From Flavobacteriaceae bacterium (GTDB lineage: Bacteria > Bacteroidota > Bacteroidia > Flavobacteriales > Flavobacteriaceae): DNA of 9,193 bases. The position numbers were made by a program, and so were the translations under genes. Location of the stretch: the NCBI GenBank assembly GCA_018623655.1, contig JAAZVG010000053.1, forward strand, positions 1-9,193, read 5' to 3'. Shown here in pieces: positions 1 to 6,521 of the stretch. The stretch's first letter is position 1. Each line of letters begins with the position of its first letter. The notes below the pieces were generated by a model, which saw nothing but the letters and a program-made list of their open reading frames with translations, ran no database searches and had not been told where the DNA came from.

Positions 1-350
1 CTTATGAACAAGGGTTTACTAGTCCTCAATCAAATATTGATATTGAAGACAGAATTGGCGTGACTGTAAGTACAAAGCTTGGTAAGCGTGTTTTATTTAA
101 TGGAAAATTAGGAGTTCCTGTTGGAGGTGTAACAGAAACGGTTGTTGCTGGAGATGTAGAATTGCAGGTTATTCTGAATGAAGAGGGTACTTTAAGTGCT
201 AAGATATTCAACCGAGAAAACACATTGAGCCAAGTATTTGTGGGCTCTCAGGGATATACCCAAGGTTTAGGTCTAAGTTATCAAGTCGATTTTGAAAATT
301 TTAAAGATTTGATTCGAAGAGTATTAAAATCAGCGAATCAAGTGGATTAA
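1..350 (+). CDS. tamB: TamB-domain translocation/assembly protein, C-terminal end (partial, 5' end outside window)
   Basis: This is the last 116 or so residues of a larger protein. The reading frame is open from base 3, before any start codon, and ends in TAA at 348-350, so the GTG at 60 is internal. The visible part alternates polar and hydrophobic residues in short beta strands (for example KRVLFNGKLGVPVGG, then GDVELQVILNEEGTLSAKIF) and ends in a GLGLSYQVDFENFKDLI segment. This is the typical end of the TamB/DUF490 C-terminal domain in Bacteroidota. Proteins of this family are long periplasm-spanning beta-taco structures anchored in the inner membrane; they help insert outer-membrane proteins and are proposed phospholipid bridges. 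The family assignment rests on this C-terminal pattern only. pfkA follows 35 nt downstream on the same strand with no visible terminator. Confidence 0.8.
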   Translation, partial: YEQGFTSPQSNIDIEDRIGVTVSTKLGKRVLFNGKLGVPVGGVTETVVAGDVELQVILNEEGTLSAKIFNRENTLSQVFVGSQGYTQGLGLSYQVDFENFKDLIRRVLKSANQVD

Positions 351-364
351 TTAACAGATTTAAT

Positions 365-372
365 TAGATTTG
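365..372 (+). promoter_or_regulatory. Possible Bacteroidota -7 element upstream of pfkA
   Basis: TAGATTTG matches the Bacteroidota -7 consensus TAnnTTTG exactly and lies 13 nt before the pfkA ATG. No TTTG/TTG element is visible at the expected -33 distance, and the transcript leader would be only about 5-10 nt. It may be a chance match in AT-rich sequence, with pfkA simply read through from the TamB-domain gene. Confidence 0.3.
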
Positions 373-385
373 GCGCGTTAAAACT

Positions 386-1372
386 ATGAATCAATCAATC
401 AAAAGAATTGGAGTTCTGACTTCAGGAGGTGATTCTCCTGGGATGAATGCCGCGATACGTTCGGTCGTTCGTACCTCTGCATTTCACAGTCTCGAGTGTA
501 CAGCGATCTATAGAGGTTATCAAGGTTTAATTGATGGCGATTTTAAGGAATTTAACGCTCGCTCTGTGAATAATATTATACACAAAGGAGGTACAATTCT
601 TAAATCTGCCCGATGCGAAGACTTTAGAACACCAGAGGGTCGAAAAAAGGCTTATGATAATATTCAAAAAGCAGGGATAGACGCTCTTGTTGTTATCGGA
701 GGGAATGGCTCACTAACTGGAGCCCAAAAACTGAATGAGGAGTTCGGTTTCCCGGTAATGGGGATTCCAGGTACCATTGATAACGATATATTGGGAACGG
801 ACAATACAATTGGTTTTGATACCGCTACTAATACTGTAGTCGAAGCCATCGATAAGATTCGCGACACAGCAAGTTCTCATAATCGTTTATTTTTTGTTGA
901 AGTGATGGGTAGAGATGTAGGTCTGGTTGCCCTCAATAGTGGTGTTGGTGCGGGAGCAGAAGAAATTCTAATACCAGAGCAGAATTTGGGGCTAGACCGA
1001 TTGCTTGAATCTTTAAAGCATTCTAAAGATTCAGGAAAATCATCGAGTATTGTTGTTGTAGCCGAAGGAGATAAGACTGGAAAAAATGTATTTGAATTAA
1101 AAGAATATGTTGAAAAACATCTTCCGATCTACGATGTTCGTGTATCTGTATTAGGTCATATGCAACGAGGTGGTTCACCAACCTGTTTTGACCGCGTATT
1201 AGCTTCTAGAATGGGCGTTAAAGCTGTTGAATCATTAATGGAAGGAAAAACCAATTTTATGATTGGTATCGAAAATAATAATATGGTATTAACCCCAATC
1301 GATTACGCAATCAGCGGATTAACACCGATTGATGATGAATTAGTTCGGGTTTCTGATATCATGAGTTTTTAA
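386..1372 (+). CDS. pfkA: ATP-dependent 6-phosphofructokinase
   Basis: Phosphorylates fructose 6-phosphate to fructose 1,6-bisphosphate, the committing step of glycolysis, in the cytoplasm. The 328-residue length is normal for a bacterial PfkA (E. coli has 320). Visible motifs are the N-terminal nucleotide loop TSGGDSPGMNAAIR (12-25), the ATP/Mg loop GGNGS (105-109), PGTIDND (128-134) with Asp132 as expected catalytic base, the substrate segment VEVMGRD (171-177) and VLGHMQRGGSP (255-265). Arg25 and Arg29 fall where E. coli PfkA binds its allosteric effectors. Gly108 after residue 107 fits an ATP-dependent rather than PPi-dependent enzyme, since PPi enzymes carry Asp there. The odd point is Asn107, where the family usually has the Mg-linked Asp (GGDGS). 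The ATG is preceded by an A-rich stretch and no Shine-Dalgarno. gap follows after 29 nt, so co-transcription is likely. Confidence 0.96.
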   Translation: MNQSIKRIGVLTSGGDSPGMNAAIRSVVRTSAFHSLECTAIYRGYQGLIDGDFKEFNARSVNNIIHKGGTILKSARCEDFRTPEGRKKAYDNIQKAGIDALVVIGGNGSLTGAQKLNEEFGFPVMGIPGTIDNDILGTDNTIGFDTATNTVVEAIDKIRDTASSHNRLFFVEVMGRDVGLVALNSGVGAGAEEILIPEQNLGLDRLLESLKHSKDSGKSSSIVVVAEGDKTGKNVFELKEYVEKHLPIYDVRVSVLGHMQRGGSPTCFDRVLASRMGVKAVESLMEGKTNFMIGIENNNMVLTPIDYAISGLTPIDDELVRVSDIMSF

Positions 1373-1401
1373 ATAATTAATAATCATCAAATAGTAATAA
1401 A

Positions 1402-2403
1402 ATGGGAAAATTAAAAGTAGGAATTAATGGTTTTGGTCGTATCGGGCGTATGGTTTTCCGTGCAGCAGCACAGCGAGACGATATCGAAATTGTAGCGATT
1501 AATGATTTATTAGAGCTAGACCATTTAGCCTATCTATTAAAATACGACTCAGTTCACGGTAACTTCAAAGGTACGGTTGAGGTTTCTGGAGATCAGTTAG
1601 TGGTTAATGGGAATGTTGTAAGAATCACTGCCGAGAGAGATCCGCGTAACTTGAAATGGGATGAAGTTGGAGCTACAGTTGTAGCCGAATGTACAGGTAT
1701 TTTCACGACTTTGGACATGGCTCAACAGCACATCGAAGGAGGTGCTAAGAAAGTAGTAATTTCTGCTCCATCGAAAGATGCTCCGATGTTTGTAATGGGA
1801 GTAAATCACAATGATGTCAAAACTACTGATATGATTGTCTCAAACGCTTCTTGTACTACCAACTGCTTAGCGCCTTTAGCAAAAGTTTTAAATGATAACT
1901 TCGGAATAGAAGAAGCTTTAATGACAACAGTTCATGCGACTACCGCGACTCAAATGACTGTTGATGGTCCTTCTAGAAAAGATTATAGAGGGGGTCGTTC
2001 AGCGTTACTCAATATTATTCCTGCGGCGACGGGTGCTGCAAAGGCAGTAACTAAAGTGATTCCAGCACTTGAAGGTAAATTAACAGGTATGGCCTTTCGT
2101 GTACCTAATGCGGACGTTTCTGTAGTTGACCTCACGGTTAAATTATCAAAAGAAACCTCGTATGAAGAAATCAAGAAAACTTTTAAGTCAGCTTCTGAAA
2201 ATGAACTTCAAGGGGTTTTAGGGTATACCGAAGATTTAGTTGTATCGCAAGACTTTATTGGGGATGCAAGAACCTCAATTTTCGATGCTAATGCTGGTAT
2301 CGAGTTGAACTCAACGTTTTTCAAACTAGTTTCTTGGTACGATAATGAGGCTGGCTACTCAAACAAATTAATTGATTTAGCACTGCACGTTGCGTCAATC
2401 TAA
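1402..2403 (+). CDS. gap: Type I glyceraldehyde-3-phosphate dehydrogenase
   Basis: Oxidises glyceraldehyde 3-phosphate to 1,3-bisphosphoglycerate with NAD+ and phosphate in the cytoplasm. The protein has 333 residues, the normal family length. The Rossmann signature GINGFGRIGR is at 8-17. Asp35-Leu36 after the second strand (INDL) and Pro190 in the DGPSRKD loop indicate NAD rather than NADP preference. The active-site signature ASCTTNCLAP spans 149-158, with catalytic Cys151, and His178 (TTVHATTATQ) is its partner. The C-terminal WYDNEAGYSNK at 312-322 is also typical. The SRKDYRGGRSA loop resembles the E. coli GapA type more than the Bacillus type. It lies 29 nt after pfkA and 12 nt before the kinase gene, so the three genes look like one transcript. 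Confidence 0.97.
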   Translation: MGKLKVGINGFGRIGRMVFRAAAQRDDIEIVAINDLLELDHLAYLLKYDSVHGNFKGTVEVSGDQLVVNGNVVRITAERDPRNLKWDEVGATVVAECTGIFTTLDMAQQHIEGGAKKVVISAPSKDAPMFVMGVNHNDVKTTDMIVSNASCTTNCLAPLAKVLNDNFGIEEALMTTVHATTATQMTVDGPSRKDYRGGRSALLNIIPAATGAAKAVTKVIPALEGKLTGMAFRVPNADVSVVDLTVKLSKETSYEEIKKTFKSASENELQGVLGYTEDLVVSQDFIGDARTSIFDANAGIELNSTFFKLVSWYDNEAGYSNKLIDLALHVASI

Positions 2404-2415
2404 GAATAGGTATTT

Positions 2416-3267
2416 ATGATATTAATCGTAGATAGCGGTGCAACCAAGTCTGATTGGATTGCACTCAATGAAAGGGGAGAAGAACTTTTCAAAACTCAAA
2501 CTTTAGGTTTGTCTCCTGAAGTACTGACAAGAGAGGTGATAGAGGATCGCTTAGCGAATAACTTTGAAATCTCACAAAACAGAGAAAAGGTTTCTCAACT
2601 TTATTTTTATGGTGCAGGCTGTGGAACAGATCGCATGAAGAAATTTCTAGGTGAAATTTTTGCGGTTTTCTTCCCCAAGGCAAAGATTGATGTTAAGGAA
2701 GATACCTATGCCGCTATTTACGCTACTACTGATATCGGTAAACAAGGTATCGTATGTATTCTTGGGACTGGATCAAACTGTTCGTATTACGACGGTCACC
2801 AGCCTTTTCAAAAGGTAACCTCACTGGGATATATTCTTATGGACGATGCTAGTGGGAACTATTTTGGTCGCAAGCTGCTAAGAGATCTTTATTTTCATAA
2901 GATTCCCCAAGACTTAGCGATAAAGTTTACCAAGGAATATCCGCTTGAAGCAGATATTATAAAAGAACACTTATATAAACAACCGAACCCAAATACTTAT
3001 CTAGCTACCTTCGCACGCTTTTTAATCGAAAACAAAAAGCATAGGTATTGCAGAGGAGTGATTAACAAAGGTTTACAGCAATTTGTAAATAACTATATCA
3101 TGCAGTTTGAACTGGCTACCAAAGTGCCATGTCATTTTGTGGGTAGTATTGCTTATTATTTAAAAGATGAGCTTGAGGCTGTACTAAACAATAATGATTT
3201 AGTTATGGGTAAAGTACTCCGTAAGCCTATCGATGGTTTAGTAGAGTTTCACAGAAAAACGATGTAG
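2416..3267 (+). CDS. BadF/BadG/BcrA/BcrD-family kinase, N-acetylglucosamine kinase-like
   Basis: A 283-residue cytoplasmic protein of the actin-like ATPase (ASKHA) fold. Seen motifs are phosphate-1 DSGATKSDW (6-14), YGAGC (65-69), EDTYAA (95-100) with Asp96 aligning to the catalytic Asp of human NAGK, phosphate-2 LGTGSNC (116-122), LMDDASGNYFG (141-151) and the adenosine-site segment FVGSIAYYLKDEL (241-253). The close human NAGK-like pattern around GTGSN supports a sugar kinase, probably for N-acetylglucosamine, making GlcNAc-6-phosphate for cell-wall recycling or glycolysis. This substrate is inferred, not shown; another amino sugar such as N-acetylmuramic acid is possible. The usual GDEGS motif of the family is changed to DDAS. 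No corrinoid or Fe-S activase cysteine pattern of the BadF/BadG type is visible. The gene begins 12 nt after gap and stops 1 nt from the convergent ridA gene. Confidence 0.85.
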   Translation: MILIVDSGATKSDWIALNERGEELFKTQTLGLSPEVLTREVIEDRLANNFEISQNREKVSQLYFYGAGCGTDRMKKFLGEIFAVFFPKAKIDVKEDTYAAIYATTDIGKQGIVCILGTGSNCSYYDGHQPFQKVTSLGYILMDDASGNYFGRKLLRDLYFHKIPQDLAIKFTKEYPLEADIIKEHLYKQPNPNTYLATFARFLIENKKHRYCRGVINKGLQQFVNNYIMQFELATKVPCHFVGSIAYYLKDELEAVLNNNDLVMGKVLRKPIDGLVEFHRKTM

Positions 3268-3268
3268 C

Positions 3269-3649
3269 CTATTTTTGGGCAATCAGTGAAACTTCAACAT
3301 TTACATTTTTCGGAAGTCCTAAAACCGCGACAGTTTCTCTAGCTGGTGCGGTTTTTTCGTTAAATAAAGTGGCATAAATTTCATTCACTGTTTCGAAATG
3401 CGCCATATCACTCAAAAAAATGCTACACTTTACCACCTCCTCAGGAACGTATCCAGCTTCTGTAAGAATGGCTCTTAAATTGTTAATTACCCGTACGGTT
3501 TCACTAGTGATATCTTCATTATCTAGCAACCCTGTTTCAGGATTAATAGCGATTTGACCAGATACATACAATGTATTATTCGATTCGACAGCTTGAGAGT
3601 AGGGGCCGATCGGAGCAGGCGCCTTTGGAGTACATATGATTTTTTTCAT
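3269..3649 (-). CDS. ridA: RidA family reactive enamine/imine deaminase
   Basis: RidA (YjgF/YER057c/UK114 family) hydrolyses reactive enamine/imine intermediates released by PLP enzymes such as threonine dehydratase, protecting other PLP enzymes; it acts as a cytoplasmic trimer. The 126-residue length is normal. Visible signatures are APIGPYSQA (12-20) with Tyr17, LYVSGQIA (27-34), and the C-terminal APARETVAV (101-109) with Arg104, the substrate-carboxylate ligand of active RidA enzymes. Glu119 in VNVEVSLIA corresponds to the conserved Glu. Arg104 supports true deaminase activity rather than one of the Rid subfamilies lacking it. Its ATG shares one base with the lptD stop codon (TAATG), so it is probably the second gene of an lptD-ridA transcript and translationally coupled. 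The stop lies 1 nt from that of the convergent kinase gene. Confidence 0.95.
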   Translation of the reverse strand: MKKIICTPKAPAPIGPYSQAVESNNTLYVSGQIAINPETGLLDNEDITSETVRVINNLRAILTEAGYVPEEVVKCSIFLSDMAHFETVNEIYATLFNEKTAPARETVAVLGLPKNVNVEVSLIAQK

Positions 3650-6429
3650 TATCGTCTAATTACATTGCGTTGGCTGCGACTTTCCCACTTAAGATCTGAC
3701 AGCATACTACTCTTGATCCCTATGAAAAAGTCCCAACGAGTATTGTTTCCAAAAGGTACCCAATTAAATCTTAGATCGAAACTTTTTAAGTCTCTTCTAA
3801 ATCCTAATTGCGTAAGATTAAATCCTTTGTTAGTAAAATCATAACCTGAGGAGAATCTAATTTTCCACTCCGGGGTGAGATCTAAATTTCCCGAAAACAT
3901 GAGTGAGGCATTAGTGAAGTTATTCTCTCTAGCGGCATTGGTATATCCACTAGTAAATTGAAGATTCATATTCCACGGAATTGAATTTCTGTATAGTTTC
4001 CCAATCACTTCTGTCTCTTCTTCGTTATCCAAATCGTCATTAAGTCCAAAGCCGAACAAGTCGTTTGCGGCACCTCCAGAAGCCGATCGATAATCAGAGT
4101 CATATCCTCGATTGTTTTCTTCCTCACCTTCATTATCATCTTCTCTTTGACTTTTCGGTTTAAAAGTATCGTTATTTAAACGATAGCTGATATTGATGTT
4201 CGCCCTAGTTAGGCGGAATAAACCTCCTCCATTTTTAATGTTTAACGTATTGATTCTCCTGCCATCGGCATCTATTGCATAGGGGTCGAGTGCTCCGTTC
4301 AAATTGATGTTCATCTTTCTGTCGAGAATTGCGGTAGCTGCATTGAAACTTACCGGTGCTAGTCGCAGTGAATCGGCCTCCATATTATATGAACTAGCGA
4401 AGTTTAGATTACTGAATATGGGAATTTTTCTAGATTCTGTCTCTGTACTGTCTTTTGATTTTACTTTCGCTTCAATCGTGTTTTGAAGGCTAAAGGTAAG
4501 TGCGTTACTTTGGCTAAGCGAAGGTGCTCCATTATAAGTTCCTTCGAATCTAGAGTAAGTTTCTAGTTCTCCATCATAATTGGTGTAGGTGTCGTAATAT
4601 TGTTCAAAAGACGGACGATATCCCCAACCCACCGAGGGTCGCATAACATGTCTTATGGCTTCCAATTTTTTTCCTTCTTTAAAAGTGTAGGTTCCATAAA
4701 CTGTCGTTCCAATATTAGCAGAAATACCATACCTGTTAAAACGATCAAAACCTTTAACGGTGTCTAGGATGATTTCCCTGTTTTGTTCCGCCGTCGGGTC
4801 TTGGCCTCTTGTATAGGTTTCAAATGTCCATAGATCTTCGTAATTAGCCCCCACTGAAACACTAAAGAATTTTGCTATTTTGAAATTAGTGCTGATAGGG
4901 ATATTATGTCTTGCACCCATCTTTACATTATCGAACATTCTAGCGGTTAAGAAGAGAGAATCGGTAGTTTTAACGCGATTTTCAAAGCGTGAGCTATATT
5001 GAAAATTAATATTTTGAAGAATGCCCTTTTTCATTCCGTTTCTTGGTGCAAATGGAAAGATACGTTCCATATTCACTTGAGCCGTAGGCAGGGTCAAATT
5101 AATTTCTTCGGTATTTGTGTTTTGATTATGAGTAGCACTTAGATTGACGTTTACCGAGGGATAGGCAGGAAAGGTTTTAGTGTATGATATCGATGAGGAG
5201 AGGTTGTTATTTTGTGTTAGTGCTAAGTTTTGTTGGTTAGCAGAACTTCTAAAATAAGAGCTCGAACCAATATTAACCGAAGCTGAAAACCTTGAATTAG
5301 GATTAGCCTTAGCATCTTGACTATGAGAAATTTGAAGATTGAAAATACTACTACGACTATAGTCTTCGAAACCTTTTTGACTGTTAATTAGATTTTCATA
5401 CCTCAAGTTAATATTACCTCTGAATCGATATCTTTTCGTATAAACACTTTGAACCTTGAAACCATAACTACCGTTGGTATAATAATCACCGGTTAGATTT
5501 AAGTCTACGTATTCACTTAAAGGAAGATAATACCCTCCATTTTGAATGGCATAACCCCTTTGAGGATCATTAGTGATTGTTGGAAAAATCAACCCCCCAG
5601 AGCGACCTTGTGTTAAAGGAAGCACAGCAAAAGGTAAAGCAATAGGAGTAGGTACATCTACTAAATACATATTTGCAAAACCTGCTATAATTCTTTTTCC
5701 AGGAATGAATTTTGCTTTGTTGATTTTGATATAATAATCAGGATCGATAGTGTCTTTGGCTGTTGTGAGCTTTCCTTTTTGAAAATAAAAAACAGAGTCA
5801 TTCTCCTTTTTAGTCATCTCTGTATAGACTTTCATATTCTCACTTGAAGGGCCCATACTTCCGTATCCTGCCCCTTGTTCGGTTCGAGAGTTAAAAATGA
5901 TTGCTTTTTCGGTATTGAAATTGTAACGGATCGAATCAGGAACCACCACGCTTGGCCCTTGCTTAAAATTTGGGGTTTGATCTAAATTACCTTCGCTATT
6001 TTTTATTCTACCTGCTTGAACCTCGTTGGTTACATAATCAATAGAAATAATACCTGAGGCTAATTGGGTATCAGCATAGGTAATTTTTGCTTGATTGGAC
6101 AGAATGATGGCAGACAGTTTCTGATCAATCGCCACAGAGTCTGTTGCACTGTATACAATGGGAGCATCTAAAGTCGAAGCAACCTTAATTGGTGTTTGCG
6201 TGATTCGATTTTTTTCAAGGGAGTCTTTTAGTATCTTTTGTGCAGCAGCAACCTCTGGTAATAAAGGGGCAATAATAGTATCAGGTACTGAGATAGGCCT
6301 GATTAAAAGATTTTTTATCGCTATTTGCTTCTGTGCATGAACTACCGAAAACGCAGTCATCCAAAAAAAGAGAATGATCCAATAATGCCTTTGTGTCGAC
6401 AAGAGTAATTCTAGATTTGAACCAAGCAA
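3649..6429 (-). CDS. lptD: LptD-type outer-membrane LPS assembly protein
   Basis: LptD forms the outer-membrane barrel that inserts lipopolysaccharide into the outer leaflet. Counted from the TTG at 6429 the protein has 926 residues. A signal peptide has its hydrophobic core at about 16-30 and a likely cleavage after HA32-Q33. Residues about 85-260 are short beta repeats resembling the periplasmic beta-taco (OstA/LptA-like) domain, and the segment LPFAVLPLTQGRSGGLIFPT (265-284) is the conserved LptD motif. The rest is amphipathic barrel strands up to RWDFFIGIKSSML (898-910). An acidic, low-complexity loop lies at 761-808. No cysteine occurs anywhere, unlike E. coli LptD. No ATG exists in this frame before codon 24, which would cut the signal peptide, so the start must be a rare codon: TTG at 6429, or TTG at 6402 (codon 10), which gives a more usual signal peptide. 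Transcribed divergently from the amidase gene; ridA follows with a 1-nt overlap. Confidence 0.9.
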   Translation of the reverse strand: MLGSNLELLLSTQRHYWIILFFWMTAFSVVHAQKQIAIKNLLIRPISVPDTIIAPLLPEVAAAQKILKDSLEKNRITQTPIKVASTLDAPIVYSATDSVAIDQKLSAIILSNQAKITYADTQLASGIISIDYVTNEVQAGRIKNSEGNLDQTPNFKQGPSVVVPDSIRYNFNTEKAIIFNSRTEQGAGYGSMGPSSENMKVYTEMTKKENDSVFYFQKGKLTTAKDTIDPDYYIKINKAKFIPGKRIIAGFANMYLVDVPTPIALPFAVLPLTQGRSGGLIFPTITNDPQRGYAIQNGGYYLPLSEYVDLNLTGDYYTNGSYGFKVQSVYTKRYRFRGNINLRYENLINSQKGFEDYSRSSIFNLQISHSQDAKANPNSRFSASVNIGSSSYFRSSANQQNLALTQNNNLSSSISYTKTFPAYPSVNVNLSATHNQNTNTEEINLTLPTAQVNMERIFPFAPRNGMKKGILQNINFQYSSRFENRVKTTDSLFLTARMFDNVKMGARHNIPISTNFKIAKFFSVSVGANYEDLWTFETYTRGQDPTAEQNREIILDTVKGFDRFNRYGISANIGTTVYGTYTFKEGKKLEAIRHVMRPSVGWGYRPSFEQYYDTYTNYDGELETYSRFEGTYNGAPSLSQSNALTFSLQNTIEAKVKSKDSTETESRKIPIFSNLNFASSYNMEADSLRLAPVSFNAATAILDRKMNINLNGALDPYAIDADGRRINTLNIKNGGGLFRLTRANINISYRLNNDTFKPKSQREDDNEGEEENNRGYDSDYRSASGGAANDLFGFGLNDDLDNEEETEVIGKLYRNSIPWNMNLQFTSGYTNAARENNFTNASLMFSGNLDLTPEWKIRFSSGYDFTNKGFNLTQLGFRRDLKSFDLRFNWVPFGNNTRWDFFIGIKSSMLSDLKWESRSQRNVIRR

Positions 6430-6451
6430 AAAAGCTCTTGATTAATGGAAT

Positions 6452-6459
6452 CAAACTTA
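6452..6459 (-). promoter_or_regulatory. Probable -7 promoter element for lptD-ridA
   Basis: On the minus strand these bases read TAAGTTTG, an exact match to the Bacteroidota -7 consensus TAnnTTTG. It lies 22 nt before the TTG at 6429 and 49 nt before the alternative TTG at 6402. Transcription would start near 6446, giving a leader of about 17 or 44 nt. No clear TTTG is seen at the -33 position; that place is taken by the GC-rich TTGCCGG repeat, so an activator or repressor may act there. Confidence 0.5.
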
Positions 6460-6466
6460 CGGATTA

Positions 6467-6499
6467 TTTGCCGGAACTTGCCGGGAATGCTTAATTTTA
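6467..6499 (+). promoter_or_regulatory. Candidate promoter for the amidase-MCE-Fe-S operon
   Basis: TTTG at 6467-6470 and TAATTTTA at 6492-6499 match the Bacteroidota -33 (TTTG) and -7 (TAnnTTTG, last base differs) elements with 21 nt between them, a usual spacing. The expected transcription start is at about 6504-6506. That coincides with the first possible ATG (6504) and favours the second ATG (6522) as the true amidase start. The spacer contains the paired TTGCCGG repeat. Confidence 0.45.
6468..6484. repeat. Two direct TTGCCGG repeats, 10-bp period (possible operator)
   Basis: TTGCCGG occurs at 6468-6474 and again at 6478-6484, a spacing of one DNA helical turn, so both copies face the same side of the helix. 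The copies are extended as TTGCCGGAA and TTGCCGGGAA. They are the only GC-rich stretch in an AT-rich intergenic region. They sit inside the spacer of the plus-strand candidate promoter and at the -33 zone of the minus-strand one. A regulator-binding site is an inference from position and spacing. Confidence 0.35.
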
Positions 6500-6521
6500 G
6501 GGTATGTTTCACAACTCCACG

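Noticed and set aside
26..223. Minus-strand open frame opposite the TamB-domain end
   Set aside because: It lies fully antisense to a well-supported coding frame and shows no recognisable domain or start context.
60..350. Short stand-alone gene starting at GTG 60
   Set aside because: The frame is open upstream to the window edge with TamB-like sequence, so GTG is an internal valine codon of a longer gene.
351..385. TTAATTAA palindrome as terminator of the TamB-domain gene
   Set aside because: It is a short AT-only palindrome without GC stem or T-tract and is expected by chance in this composition.
664..867. Minus-strand frame inside pfkA, and similar ones at 1597-1809, 1983-2174 and 2489-2683
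   Set aside because: Each is antisense to a highly conserved enzyme gene; composition is that of a shadow frame.
2416..3267. BadF/BcrA-type dehydratase or reductase activase
   Set aside because: No CxxC-like Fe-S ligand pair is visible and no dehydratase partner genes are adjacent; the pattern fits a sugar kinase better.
3554..3844. Plus-strand frame across the ridA-lptD junction, and others at 4304-4486 and 6158-6340
   Set aside because: They are antisense to ridA/lptD coding sequence and have no family resemblance, signal or promoter.
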